64,000 bases of DNA from Mycoplana azooxidifex (GCF_014196765.1 NZ_JACIEE010000003.1:530009-594008); one strand, 5' to 3'. Numbered from the stretch's first letter, positions 54,268 through 63,723 are shown. Notes: generated by a model from the letters alone, not told the origin. Numbers and translations: made by a program.

Positions 54268-55279
54268 CGGCAAGTCGTGCTGCGTCCCGAGCCGGGAACG
54301 GCGCTTGCCGCAAGCCGGGCTCGCCCCCGCCGGCGCAGCCGGCACTGCCGGCACCGGCGAAGCGCCCAGGTCCGGCGATGAGGACATGGCATTGATCCCT
54401 GCGGGTGCGTTTCGCATGGGCGACGACGGCGCGGAAGGATTTCCGGCCGATGGCGAGGGACCGGCGCGGTCGGTCTACACCGACGCATTCCTGATCGAAC
54501 GGACTGCGGTGACCAATGCCGCCTTCGAACGCTTCGTCGCTGCCTCCGGCCATGAAACCGATGCGGAACGCTATGGCTGGTCCTATGTCTTCCATGCCGC
54601 CCTGCATCCCGAAGCCGCTCGCGCCGTCATGGACGCCGGCGTTCCCGGCGTTCCTTGGTGGCTGGCGGTGCGCGGGGCGACCTGGCGTGCGCCGGACGGG
54701 CCGGGTTCGCGACTGGCCGGACGGGAGGACCATCCGGTCGTCCACGTTTCCTGGCGCGATGCCGCGGCCTACGCGGCATGGGCAGGCAAGCGGTTGCCGA
54801 CGGAAGCGGAGTGGGAGAAGGCCGCCCGCGGCGGCCTGGAGGCAAAACGGTTTCCCTGGGGCGACGAACTCCAGCCCGGGGGCGAACACCGCTGCAACGT
54901 CTGGCAGGGCGAGTTCCCGCGGCAAAACACGGCAGAAGACGGCTTTCTCGCAACCGCCCCCGTGCGCAGTTTCCGACCGAACGGCTATGGCCTGTGGAAC
55001 ACGTCGGGCAATGTCTGGGAATGGACGGCCGATCGATGGAGTGCAACCTGGCACACAGCCAAGCGGTCGGAGACGCGCAACAACCCCCGCGGTCCGGACG
55101 CGGGCACAGCCCGTGTCATCAAGGGCGGCTCCTATCTCTGCCACGCCTCCTACTGCAACCGCTACCGCAATGCCGCGCGCAGCTTCAACGACGAAGACAC
55201 CTCGACCGGGCACATGGGCTTTCGCTGCGCCAGCGACGTCGGTGCGTCCGGCAAAGGACCGCAGGATCCGCAGCTCTGA
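54254..55279 (+). CDS. Formylglycine-generating enzyme (sulfatase-modifying factor)
   Basis: This copper-dependent oxidase converts the sulfatase active-site Cys to formylglycine. The 341 residues begin with a short Cys-Cys segment (KSCCVPSRERR), common in bacterial FGEs. The C-type-lectin-like core runs from MALIPAGAFRMGDD (residue 45) through GLWNTSGNVWEWTADRW. The catalytic pair is in GGSYLCHASYCNRYR (Cys296 and Cys301), retained as in human SUMF1. It lies directly after, and overlaps, the sulfatase gene it probably serves; it may also activate the sulfatase at 46037. Both active-site cysteines make the call strong. Confidence 0.93.
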   Translation: MEARDGKSCCVPSRERRLPQAGLAPAGAAGTAGTGEAPRSGDEDMALIPAGAFRMGDDGAEGFPADGEGPARSVYTDAFLIERTAVTNAAFERFVAASGHETDAERYGWSYVFHAALHPEAARAVMDAGVPGVPWWLAVRGATWRAPDGPGSRLAGREDHPVVHVSWRDAAAYAAWAGKRLPTEAEWEKAARGGLEAKRFPWGDELQPGGEHRCNVWQGEFPRQNTAEDGFLATAPVRSFRPNGYGLWNTSGNVWEWTADRWSATWHTAKRSETRNNPRGPDAGTARVIKGGSYLCHASYCNRYRNAARSFNDEDTSTGHMGFRCASDVGASGKGPQDPQL

Positions 55280-55444
55280 CGATCTCTATGACGAGTATTC
55301 CGCTCGCGTACCTTGCGGTTCCTTCTGGCAATACCGGAGAGACGGGACCATCCTACGGTGGGTGGATACCCCTTGTCCACGAGGCCAAGTTCAGGTCGTT
55401 TCGGCAGGACCGCTCATGCTTTGCCGGAACTTCCGCGGACCAGG

Positions 55445-56311
55445 TCAAATCGCGGCTTTGCGCGCCTCGTGGATGTAAAGCTCGCGCAGGCGGATGGCGA
55501 CGCGGCCGGGTTCGCCGCTGCCGATCTTTACACCGTCAATTTCGACGACCGGCATCACGAAGGTCGAGGCGCCGGTGATAAACGCTTCATCGGCGCGTTG
55601 CGCTTGCTCGATGGTGAAGTTCATTTCCACGACCTCTATCTGCGCTTCTCGGGCATAACCCAGGAGGGCGGCACGGGTAATGCCGTGCAGAATATCGTTC
55701 GACAGGGCACGGGTGATGATCCTGCCACCCATGACGATATAGGCATTGTTGGCAGTGCCTTCGGTCACGAAACCGTCCTGTACGAACCAGCTGTCGTCGG
55801 CCCCCGCCTTCTTCGCCATCATTTTCGCCATGGAAGGATAGAGCAGTTGGACCGTCTTGATATCGCGGCGCCCCCACCGCAGATCGGGGACCGAGATAAC
55901 CTTGATGCCGGTCCGTGCCTTGGGCGCATCCACCAGATTGGGCACTGACTGGGTAAACAGCACGACGGTCGGCGCCACATCCTCGGCTGGGAAGAGGAAA
56001 TCGCGGTCGCCCGAATTACCGCGCGAAACCTGCAGGTAGAGCAGCCCCTGCGTGAGTTCGTTTCTCGCCACCAGCTCGCGGTGAATGTCCAGAAGCGCCT
56101 CGCGCGTCAATGGCTTGCGAATGCCGAGTTCTCCGAGGGACCTCTCCAGCCGGGCGACATGGCCGTCGAAATCCAGAAGCTTGCCGTCGATCACCGAAGT
56201 GACCTCATAGACAGCATCGGCGAAGACAAATCCGCGATCGAAGATCGAAATCCTGGCTTCGCTTTCGGGGAGATATTCCCCATTCAGATAGACTATCCGG
56301 TTGTTGTGCAT
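55445..56311 (-). CDS. dat: D-amino-acid transaminase (class IV PLP enzyme)
   Basis: The 288-residue pyridoxal-phosphate enzyme interconverts D-amino acids and 2-oxo acids. It shows IVYLNGEYLPESEARISIFDRGFVFADAVYEVT at the N-terminus, GRRDIKTVQLLYPSMAK carrying the Schiff-base lysine (DIK), and DGFVTEGTANNAYIV near 195. The pattern is that of D-alanine transaminase (Dat) rather than branched-chain IlvE. The start at 56311 has GGGA upstream; two ATGs at 56320 and 56329 are alternatives. A mosaic repeat separates it from the serine hydrolase gene. The context suggests use of D-residues released from peptides. Confidence 0.87.
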   Translation of the reverse strand: MHNNRIVYLNGEYLPESEARISIFDRGFVFADAVYEVTSVIDGKLLDFDGHVARLERSLGELGIRKPLTREALLDIHRELVARNELTQGLLYLQVSRGNSGDRDFLFPAEDVAPTVVLFTQSVPNLVDAPKARTGIKVISVPDLRWGRRDIKTVQLLYPSMAKMMAKKAGADDSWFVQDGFVTEGTANNAYIVMGGRIITRALSNDILHGITRAALLGYAREAQIEVVEMNFTIEQAQRADEAFITGASTFVMPVVEIDGVKIGSGEPGRVAIRLRELYIHEARKAAI

Positions 56312-56349
56312 CGCGCTCATCCCAAGCATTCACGGTCGGTTGCGGGACT

Positions 56350-56453
56350 AGAGCATTTCCGGTGAAAACGGGATCACCTTCAATGCTCTATCTCTTTGTT
56401 TTAACGCAATTCCGGACGCAAAACCGCTGCCCACTTTTGCTGGAATTGCTCTA
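56350..56453. repeat. RIME-like mosaic palindromic element
   Basis: AGAGCATT..CGGTG pairs with CACC..AATGCTCT, and GCAATTCC pairs with GGAATTGC. The linker TCTTTGTTTTAACGCA is shared with the copy at 4353-4456. It lies between the hydrolase and transaminase genes. Confidence 0.75.
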
Positions 56454-56465
56454 GATCCTACGGCG

Positions 56466-57383
56466 TCAGTTCAGCAGAATGTCGCAAAGAACCTTTCCTA
56501 TTTCAGGGAAGACTTTTGGATAGTCCTCGCAGATCCCTTTCCCCTGCGTCATCAGGCAGACGATGATGGCCGCCTTGCCCGGCGCAGCAATGCGGATCAA
56601 ATCGTGCTTGTAATAGGACGCGCGTGGATCGCCCGTCCAGGAGTTCTGTCCGGCCTTGCTCCAGATGCAAGCTTCGGCCGGCACGCCGCCACCGAGGAAG
56701 TCGTTGACCTGGAAGTGCGGCTGTTTCGCCTCCGAGCTTTCGCGGTCGCGAAGAAGGATTTTCTGCGCGCGCGCGCGCGAAGCGTCGGACAGCGGAACCG
56801 CGCCGGCGAAGATCTCGTGAAACAGCCGTGCCGCGGCAAGAGGGGTGAGGGCGTTCAGATATTCGCCGGAGCGGCCGGCATACTGCGCCTCGCGACCATA
56901 GCGAATATCGTCCATCAGCTTTTGCGTGATGTTGCAGGTTTCGAATTCCGGCCATCCGTGATCGTGGAAGAACCGGTTCAGCCTCTCGCGTTTTTCGCGC
57001 CAGCTTTCGAATTCGGAGGTGTCGAGCAGCGTGTTGCCGGTCGTGCCGGTAATCACGTCGATCACATAATTGGTTCCGGTGTTCGACGACCAGAGAATCA
57101 TGTCGCGCATGGCGCGTGACAATTCCTCATGATCGGCCACGCGGCCCGTATCGATGGTGCTCAACGCGTGCACGAGATGGAACACCTTGACGAGACTGCA
57201 GGGATAGCATCGCCAGTCGCCGCGATAGGCAAAGCCATCGGGCGTTTCGCCGAAGCCGTTTTCCCGCAGGGCAACGAAACCGAAATTGTCGGGAGTCAGA
57301 CCCTGTTCGCCAAACTGCTCGAGGAGGCAGGCGGTAACGCTGTCACAGCGGCCGGACCAATCGGCGTCGGATTTGAAAAACAT
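56466..57383 (-). CDS. Serine hydrolase of the class A beta-lactamase fold, cytoplasmic
   Basis: The 305-residue penicillin-recognising-type hydrolase has the SXXK motif CSLVK at Ser63/Lys66, the SXN motif WSSNTGTN at Ser99-Asn101 and a KTG-like SKAGQNSW near residue 248. No signal peptide is present, so unlike true beta-lactamases it should stay in the cytoplasm. It is co-transcribed with an oligopeptide importer (28-bp gap) and followed by a D-amino-acid transaminase. A role such as D-peptide, amide or lactam hydrolysis is plausible. Whether it degrades beta-lactams is unknown. Confidence 0.8.
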   Translation of the reverse strand: MFFKSDADWSGRCDSVTACLLEQFGEQGLTPDNFGFVALRENGFGETPDGFAYRGDWRCYPCSLVKVFHLVHALSTIDTGRVADHEELSRAMRDMILWSSNTGTNYVIDVITGTTGNTLLDTSEFESWREKRERLNRFFHDHGWPEFETCNITQKLMDDIRYGREAQYAGRSGEYLNALTPLAAARLFHEIFAGAVPLSDASRARAQKILLRDRESSEAKQPHFQVNDFLGGGVPAEACIWSKAGQNSWTGDPRASYYKHDLIRIAAPGKAAIIVCLMTQGKGICEDYPKVFPEIGKVLCDILLN

Positions 57384-57410
57384 CGGGAATTCTTTCTATG
57401 GGGAACGGGG

Positions 57411-58376
57411 TCACGCAAGAACGCGGGCGGCTTTCCAACAGCGGGCAAGACCGCCGGTATCGAGAGCCTGCATGGGCTGCGGCGCCTGGCAGGCGGTCTC
57501 GGCGAGCGGACAGCGCGGAGCAAAGCGGCAACCGGGCAGGACGGCAAAAGGATCGGGTATCTCGCCGGTAATCGGCTCGCGCAGGGACTGTGGCCGGCGT
57601 ACATCCGGCACGGCGTCGATCAGCGCCTGCGTGTACGGGTGCTGCGGCGTGGCGAAAAGGCTGGTGCACTCCTGCAGCTCGACGATTTCGCCAAGATACA
57701 TCACCGCCACGCGGTCGCAGAGATAGCGCACGACATTCATGTCATGCGAGATGAAGATGATCGTCAGGCCCTTGTCCCGGTTGAGGCCTTTCAGCAGATT
57801 GATGATCTGGGCCTGCACCGAGGCATCGAGCGCCGAAACCGGCTCGTCTGCGATCAGCACCTGCGGATCTGCGCAAAGCGCGCGGCCGATCGATACCCGC
57901 TGGCGCTGACCTCCGGAAAGGGCATGGGGGAATTTCAGCGCGGTTTCCGGGACGAGACTGACTTCCGCCAGAATGCGCTGCACTTCAGCCTGCCGATCGC
58001 CGCGCGGCATTTGCGGGCGGTAACGCGCAACCACCTCTTCCAGCTGGGCGCCGATGGTCATGCGCGGGTTCAGCGAGGAATAGGGGTCCTGAAACACCAT
58101 TTGCAAGCGGCCTTCGCGATCCGGCCCTTCAAGCGGGTGGCCATCGAACAGCACCCGTCCGCCATCGCTCGGCTGAAGGCCTATCCCGATGCGTGCCAGC
58201 GTGCTCTTGCCACAGCCTGACTCGCCGACAATGCCGAGGATCTCACCCTGACGCACCGCCAGATCCACGCCACGCACCGCGTGAAGATAGACCGGCTTGC
58301 GGTTGACGAGCAGATCGCCAAAACTGCGCTTTACGGGAAAGCGGCGCTCGACCTTCTGAAAATCAAGCAGCGGCAT
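57411..58376 (-). CDS. Oligopeptide/dipeptide ABC transporter ATP-binding protein (DppF/OppF-like)
   Basis: The 321-residue ATPase has Walker A GESGCGKST, signature [15 protein letters not shown], Walker B VLIADEPVSALD and the C-terminal oligopeptide-transport Cys-rich tail PGCRFAPRCPLAETACQAP. It overlaps the partner ATPase gene by 14 bp. With DppD it energises the permeases at 59363 and 60188. Confidence 0.93.
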   Translation of the reverse strand: MPLLDFQKVERRFPVKRSFGDLLVNRKPVYLHAVRGVDLAVRQGEILGIVGESGCGKSTLARIGIGLQPSDGGRVLFDGHPLEGPDREGRLQMVFQDPYSSLNPRMTIGAQLEEVVARYRPQMPRGDRQAEVQRILAEVSLVPETALKFPHALSGGQRQRVSIGRALCADPQVLIADEPVSALDASVQAQIINLLKGLNRDKGLTIIFISHDMNVVRYLCDRVAVMYLGEIVELQECTSLFATPQHPYTQALIDAVPDVRRPQSLREPITGEIPDPFAVLPGCRFAPRCPLAETACQAPQPMQALDTGGLARCWKAARVLA

Positions 58377-59358
58377 GGGACACCTCGTTCAGAATGCACG
58401 CATCGAAATGTCCCTCGGCGGCGGCGGGGCGCGAATGCAACCCGGGCGCCGCGCCGATGGCGCATTGCGGCTGGGCAAGGGCGCAGCGAGGCGCGAAGCG
58501 ACAGCCGGCCGGCGGGTCGATCAGGCTCGGCGGCGCGCCCTTGATCGGAATCAATTGGCTGTCGCGGCTGACCTGTCCCGGCAGGGCCGCCAGCAGGGCC
58601 TGCGTGTAGGGATGGGATGGCGCGTCGAGCACATCGCGTACCGCGCCCGTTTCCACCACGCGTCCCGCGTACATTACCGCCATCCGGTCACAGATCTGCG
58701 AGACCACGCCGAGATCGTGGGTGACCAGGATGATCGAGGTGCCCAGGCTGTCGCGCCGTTCTTTCAGGAGGCGCAGGATCTGGTCCTGCACCGTGACATC
58801 GAGCGCGGTGGTAGGTTCATCGGCAATGATGAGGCGCGGACGTAGCGCCAGCGCCATGGCGATGACGACGCGCTGTCTCAATCCACCGGACAATTCGTGC
58901 GGATAGGCATCGAGCCTGCGCTCGGGCGAGGTGACATGCACATCGCGCAGGAGTTGCAGGGCGGCTTCGCGGGCCTCGGCGCGGGAGGCCTTGCGATGGC
59001 GGCGGATCACCTCGCCGATCTGCTTGCCGATCCGCATCGTCGGGTTGAGCGCCGACAACGGATCCTGGAAGATGAAGGCGACGTCGCGGCCGCGCACTTG
59101 CGCAAGTTCGCGCTCATGCATCCGTGCCAGGTCCCCGGTTTCCTTCAGCATGATCTGGCCGCTGGCCACCTGGGCCGAAGCTCCACCGAACAGGCGCAGG
59201 ATGGATCGGCAGGTCGCGGATTTACCGCAGCCTGATTCGCCGACGATGCCGAAAATCTCACCGGGGTTGACGTCGAAGCTGACGCCGTCCACCGCCCTTG
59301 CGGTGCCTGAGGGACTTTGGAATTCGGTGACCAGATCGCGGACGGACAGAAGGCTCAT
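58363..59358 (-). CDS. Oligopeptide/dipeptide ABC transporter ATP-binding protein (DppD/OppD-like)
   Basis: The 331-residue ATPase has Walker A GESGCGKSA, Q-loop FQDPLSALNPTM, a diverged signature (LSGGLRQRVVIAMAL), Walker B LIIADEPTTALD and the family tail AGCRFAPRCALAQPQC. It forms a heterodimer with the DppF-like protein and starts 4 bp after the permease gene. Confidence 0.93.
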   Translation of the reverse strand: MSLLSVRDLVTEFQSPSGTARAVDGVSFDVNPGEIFGIVGESGCGKSATCRSILRLFGGASAQVASGQIMLKETGDLARMHERELAQVRGRDVAFIFQDPLSALNPTMRIGKQIGEVIRRHRKASRAEAREAALQLLRDVHVTSPERRLDAYPHELSGGLRQRVVIAMALALRPRLIIADEPTTALDVTVQDQILRLLKERRDSLGTSIILVTHDLGVVSQICDRMAVMYAGRVVETGAVRDVLDAPSHPYTQALLAALPGQVSRDSQLIPIKGAPPSLIDPPAGCRFAPRCALAQPQCAIGAAPGLHSRPAAAEGHFDACILNEVSHAAA

Positions 59359-59362
59359 GACG

Positions 59363-60184
59363 TTACCCCTTCGGCTTCAGGGCTGTGGCGAGACCCTCGC
59401 CGAGAAGCGAGAAAGCGATGCCGATCCACACGATGGCGAGGCCAGGGAAAATGGCCATCCATGGCGCTTCCCGCATATAATCGATGCTCTCGACGATCAG
59501 CAGTCCCCATTCGGGCGCGGGCGGCTGCACGCCGAGACCGAAGAAGGACATGGCCGCCACAGCCTGCACCGTCAGCACCACGTCGGACATGGAATAGACC
59601 ACTGCCGGAGTGACCACGTTGGGCAGGATATGGCGCAACATCACCCTGGGCTTGCCGAAGCGCAGGACGCGCGTCGCCTCGATGAATTCCAGCCGGGAGA
59701 CCAGCAGCGTTTCGCCGCGCACGATGCGGGCATAGCCGATCCAGTTGACGATGAAGAAGGCGATGTAGAGATTGGCCTCGCTCGGTCCGAGAACACCGAC
59801 GATCGCAAGGATCAGGACATAGAAGGGGAAGGCCCAGACGATATCGGTAAGCCGCATGAGCGCCGCATCGACAATGCCGCCGTAGAAACCGGCGACCAGA
59901 CCGATCATGACGCCCATGATCATCGGGCCGAAGACGCAGACCAGGGCCAGTCTGAGATCGAAGACGGCGCCTGCGAGAATGCGCGTGAAGATATCACGCC
60001 CGAAATTGTCGGTGCCGAACCAGTGCGCGGTCGACGGCGGCTGCATGGCGGCGGCAAAATCCAGCGCCAGCGGATCGTAAGGCGACAGGATCGGGGTCAT
60101 GAGCGTTGCCGCAAGGGTAACCGCCAGCATGAGCAGGCCGATCGCACCGGCGGGTGTGCGCAACAGTTTGCGAAGGATGGGCAT
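59363..60184 (-). CDS. Peptide ABC transporter permease (DppC/OppC-like)
   Basis: The 273-residue membrane protein has six helices. The N-terminal oligopeptide_trans_N domain leads into the conserved HWFGTDNFGRDIFTRILAGA, and the cytoplasmic loop EATRVLRFGKPRVMLRHILPN is the EAA-type ATPase contact. It lies 3 bp after the DppB-like gene. Confidence 0.93.
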   Translation of the reverse strand: MPILRKLLRTPAGAIGLLMLAVTLAATLMTPILSPYDPLALDFAAAMQPPSTAHWFGTDNFGRDIFTRILAGAVFDLRLALVCVFGPMIMGVMIGLVAGFYGGIVDAALMRLTDIVWAFPFYVLILAIVGVLGPSEANLYIAFFIVNWIGYARIVRGETLLVSRLEFIEATRVLRFGKPRVMLRHILPNVVTPAVVYSMSDVVLTVQAVAAMSFFGLGVQPPAPEWGLLIVESIDYMREAPWMAIFPGLAIVWIGIAFSLLGEGLATALKPKG

Positions 60185-60187
60185 CGT

Positions 60188-61123
60188 CTACTCCAGCCGA
60201 ACGCGCGGATCGGCCAGCGCGTAGCAGATGTCCGTGATCAGGTTGACGATCACCACCATGATGGCGAAGAACACGGTCAGCCCGCGGATCACCGGCAGAT
60301 CCCGCGAAACGATCGCGTCGATCAGCAGGCTGCCGAGACCGGGTACGGAAAATATCTTTTCCACCACCACGGTCCCACCGATGATCCAGCTCACCCGCAC
60401 GCCGATGATCGAGATCGTCGAGATCAGGCTGTTGGGCAGTATATGGCGCAGGAAAACCTCATGGCCGCGCAGGCCCTTGGCACGGGCGGTATCGATATAA
60501 TCGGCCTTCATCGTGTCGATCAGCGCCGCACGCAGGCTTTGCTGGATCAAGGCTGCGGTGGAAAGCCCGACGACGAGCGAGGGTAGAAACAAACGGCCGA
60601 TATTGGCCAGGAAACCATCCCCCACGCCGCCGGTCGCAAACCAGCCCATGCGAAGCGCCAGCCACAGGATCAGCACGTAACACAGCCAGAAGGGCGGCAT
60701 GGCGACCACGACGACGAAAATCTGGCGGACCACATTGTCGAGCATGCGCCCGCGGTTCGCCGCCGCCAGAATGGCAAAGGGCAAGGCAATCAGAAGCGCA
60801 ATCACCGTCGAATAGCCGACGATGGCCAGCGTGAAGGGCAGGCGCTCCGCCACGAGATCGATGATCGGCTGCTTGTGAAAGATCGACACACCGAAGCTGC
60901 CGGTCAGACAGTCTCGCAAGAAATAGAGATACTGGACCCAGAGCGGCTTTCCGAGACCCCAGAGTTCCCGCATCGCCTGCAGTTCCTCGGGGCTGGCCCG
61001 AGTGCCCATGGCGCGCGAGGCGGGATCGCCCGGCATGATCTGGAGAAGCAGGAAGCTGATCATCGTTATCCCGATCAGAACGGGCACAAGCATCAGCAGA
61101 CGTTTGGAGATGGCGAAGAGCAT
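60188..61123 (-). CDS. Peptide ABC transporter permease (DppB/OppB-like)
   Basis: The 311-residue membrane protein begins with the DppB hallmark KRLLMLVPVLIGITMISFLLLQIMPGDP. It contains IDTARAKGLRGHEVFLRHILPNSL, the EAA loop. It is the first membrane subunit after the binding protein, separated by 70 bp with a hairpin. Confidence 0.93.
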   Translation of the reverse strand: MLFAISKRLLMLVPVLIGITMISFLLLQIMPGDPASRAMGTRASPEELQAMRELWGLGKPLWVQYLYFLRDCLTGSFGVSIFHKQPIIDLVAERLPFTLAIVGYSTVIALLIALPFAILAAANRGRMLDNVVRQIFVVVVAMPPFWLCYVLILWLALRMGWFATGGVGDGFLANIGRLFLPSLVVGLSTAALIQQSLRAALIDTMKADYIDTARAKGLRGHEVFLRHILPNSLISTISIIGVRVSWIIGGTVVVEKIFSVPGLGSLLIDAIVSRDLPVIRGLTVFFAIMVVIVNLITDICYALADPRVRLE

Positions 61124-61161
61124 GAATTTCTTACCGGCGGTTGGCCGCTGCGGTTGAAGGG

Positions 61162-61186
61162 GCCTCCGCCCCGGCCGGGCGGAGGC
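61162..61186 (-). terminator. Intra-operon hairpin between binding-protein and permease genes
   Basis: A perfect 10-bp stem, GCCTCCGCCC / GGGCGGAGGC with loop CGGCC, lies just after the binding-protein stop. Such elements commonly give more receptor than permease by 3'-end protection or partial termination. Confidence 0.55.
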
Positions 61187-61193
61187 GGTCGTC

Positions 61194-62702
61194 TTACTTT
61201 TCGAGCTGTACCTCTTCGAGGCGGAAGTTCGAGGTCGGTAGAATCTCGAAGCCCTTCACCTTGTCCTGTACCGCCCAGGCGGACGCCGGATGATACAGGA
61301 AGATATAGGGGGCACCGTCGTGCAGGATCTGGATCATTTCCTTGAACATGGCGCCGCGCGCTTCCCCGTCCACGGTCTTCCGTTCCTCGACGTAAAGCGC
61401 GTTCAGGCGGTCATTCTTCCACTCCGTATGATAGGCATTCGCCCGCTCCGGATTGACCGCGACGAAACCGATGATCTGGTCCGGATCGATCGTGTCGGAC
61501 GTGGTGTAGGAGACCGACATATCGTAGTTTCCGGCCTTGGTGGTTTCCCATTGGGTACCGCCCTCCAGCATTTGAACCTTCAGCTTGACGCCGACCTGCT
61601 GCAACATGGCCTGCAGCGCGATGGCGGCGTTGCGGCTGGTGGCGGCACCGGAATCGACGACGAGCTGCGCCTCGAAGCCATCCGCATAGCCGGCTTCGGC
61701 CAGCAACTGCTTGGCCTTGGCCGGATCATAGGCATAGGGCGCAAGGTTCTTGTCGGCATGAGCCATGACGGGCATGGCCGACGCTGCGGGGTTGCCCGCG
61801 CCGAAAAGAACACCCTGCACGAGCGCGTTCTTGTCGACTGCATAGTTCAGCGCCAGGCGCACGCGCTCATCGTCGAACGGCTTGCGGGTGGTGTTCAGCT
61901 GTACGAAATCGGCGCGGTAGGGAATGGTCCGGCCGACGGTGATGCCATCCTTGGCATCCAGCTCCTTGAGCTGGTTCAACGGCGGATCCAGCGCCACGTC
62001 CACTTCGCCGGCCTCCAGCTTGATCACGCGGGCCGACGGCTCCGTGACGACCTCGAGCACCGCTTCGTCCACGAAGGGCTTGCCCTGCTGCCAATAGTGC
62101 GGATTTTTCGCCAGATTGACGCGCGAGCCCCGGACCCGGGATTTGAGCATGAACGGGCCTGAACCAATCGGGGCATCGAAAAATGCAGCGCCCTTGGCTT
62201 CCACCTGTGCCTTCGGCAGGATTGCCGCTGCGAAAAGCGCCAGGTTGTTGAACGCAGGCGTGAAGGGCTCGGCAAGCTTCATGGTGATCTCACGCTCGCT
62301 GACGATCTCGAAGCTGGTGATCGGCCGGTAGAAGCGCCCCCAGCCCGAGCCTTCCGAGGCGGCGCGCTCGATCGAGAATTTGACATCCTCGGCGGTGACC
62401 GGGGTTCCGTCGGAGAACTTCGCGTCGCGAAGTTTGAAATTCAGCGTCAGTCCGTCGTCCGAAACGGTCCAGCTTTCGGCCAGTCCCGGTTCGAGTCCCT
62501 CGCCGGTCTTGTCCGGGCGGATCAGCGTGTCGAAGATCAGAAGCTGCGTCCAGATCGAACCGTTGTCGCTGCTGGCGATCGGATCGAGGCTGACGGGATC
62601 ATAACCGATCGCAACGCGTAGTGTTTCCGCATGCGCAACCATTCCTGCGAGCGAAAACGCCGAAGCAAGAAGCAGACATTTCAGATTGAGTCGGGGCAGC
62701 AT
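61194..62702 (-). CDS. Peptide/nickel-type periplasmic substrate-binding protein (SBP_bac_5)
   Basis: The 502-residue receptor of the peptide importer starts at 62702 with AGGAG upstream. The Sec signal ends near VAHA-ET. The mature protein shows TLRVAIGYDPVSLDPIASSD, LTLNFKLRDAKFSDGTPVTAEDVKFSIERA and a C-terminal YIFLYHPASAWAVQDKVKGFE, all family 5 features as in DppA/OppA. It heads the operon that includes a beta-lactamase-fold hydrolase and a D-amino-acid transaminase. The ligand may be a peptide with D-residues or a glutathione-like molecule; this is inferred. Confidence 0.92.
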   Translation of the reverse strand: MLPRLNLKCLLLASAFSLAGMVAHAETLRVAIGYDPVSLDPIASSDNGSIWTQLLIFDTLIRPDKTGEGLEPGLAESWTVSDDGLTLNFKLRDAKFSDGTPVTAEDVKFSIERAASEGSGWGRFYRPITSFEIVSEREITMKLAEPFTPAFNNLALFAAAILPKAQVEAKGAAFFDAPIGSGPFMLKSRVRGSRVNLAKNPHYWQQGKPFVDEAVLEVVTEPSARVIKLEAGEVDVALDPPLNQLKELDAKDGITVGRTIPYRADFVQLNTTRKPFDDERVRLALNYAVDKNALVQGVLFGAGNPAASAMPVMAHADKNLAPYAYDPAKAKQLLAEAGYADGFEAQLVVDSGAATSRNAAIALQAMLQQVGVKLKVQMLEGGTQWETTKAGNYDMSVSYTTSDTIDPDQIIGFVAVNPERANAYHTEWKNDRLNALYVEERKTVDGEARGAMFKEMIQILHDGAPYIFLYHPASAWAVQDKVKGFEILPTSNFRLEEVQLEK

Positions 62703-62844
62703 GAAGGTTCTCCTGACCTTGCGTGGATGTCTTGAAGCGCTCTTGCGGGGGACGCAGCCGCTTTCGTTTGACAGGATCGATGTTAGACAACGGGCTTGTC
62801 TCCGAATAATAATAAATGCGCTATCTTCTATCAGCAGGTTGATA

Positions 62845-63723
62845 ATGGATCTCCGTGAACTCGAACTTTTCGGCACTCTGATGCGCGTGGGTACCACCAC
62901 CGAAACTGCGCGGCTTCTCGGGATCTCCCAGCCCAGCGTCAGCGGGCAATTGAAGCGGCTGGAAAGCAGGCTCGGATTTTCCCTGTTCCATCGCACTGGA
63001 AACCGGCTGGAACCGACGCATGAGGCCAACGAGCTTTTTGCGCTCTCCATCACGATCTTCAATACGCACGCGCTCGTCCGTTCCAAACTGGCGACATTGC
63101 GCAATCTGGCATCGCGGCCTGTGGCAGTCTCGGCAACGCCCGCCCTCGTCGAAAGCTTTATCGGCCCGATCCTTATTCGTGCGGGATACCAGAATTGGAA
63201 AAAACGTATCGTCCTGAGGGTTCACTCTCCGGAAGACGACCTTCGCAGGGAAGAAGCGGACATCGGCTTGCAGATGGCCTTGCCGCCAAAGGCCGAATTT
63301 CAGGCTTACAAGGTGGGTCAGACGCCGTTGGTGGCCGTGGTCGGAACAGACCATCCGCTGGCGCGGCTCCAAACGCTCACCTGTCTGGACGTCTCCATGC
63401 ACCCTTTGGTTTGCTACAATACGGACTGGTCGCCGATGGGCGGTACGATCCGAGCCGCCTTTGCGGCGCAAGGTCTCAGTTACGATCCTGCCTGCGTGGT
63501 GCCGTTCTGCGCAAATGTGTGCAGCATGGTGCGGGCGTGCGGCGGGGTGGGGATCGTCGATTCCATGACGGCGCGCGACTACGCGATGCACGGACTTGTG
63601 TCACGCCCGATCGCCGATATGCCGGACGTGTCGATCATTGCGTTTCACAGGCGGAACGAGCCTTTGCGGGCTCCCGTACAGGATCTGTTGACCGCATTCC
63701 GCAAATCAGCGGCCCAAGTTTAA
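62845..63723 (+). CDS. LysR-family transcriptional regulator of the peptide importer operon
   Basis: The 292-residue regulator has an N-terminal HTH (residues 1-60, ELFGTLMRVGTTTETARLLGISQPSVSGQLKRLESRLGFSLFHR) and a ligand-binding domain (about 88-290). It is divergent from the binding-protein gene across 142 bp, the classical LysR arrangement, and probably controls that operon. The start at 62845 is supported by the domain boundary; the upstream extension overlaps the divergent gene. The ligand is unknown. Confidence 0.93.
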   Translation: MDLRELELFGTLMRVGTTTETARLLGISQPSVSGQLKRLESRLGFSLFHRTGNRLEPTHEANELFALSITIFNTHALVRSKLATLRNLASRPVAVSATPALVESFIGPILIRAGYQNWKKRIVLRVHSPEDDLRREEADIGLQMALPPKAEFQAYKVGQTPLVAVVGTDHPLARLQTLTCLDVSMHPLVCYNTDWSPMGGTIRAAFAAQGLSYDPACVVPFCANVCSMVRACGGVGIVDSMTARDYAMHGLVSRPIADMPDVSIIAFHRRNEPLRAPVQDLLTAFRKSAAQV

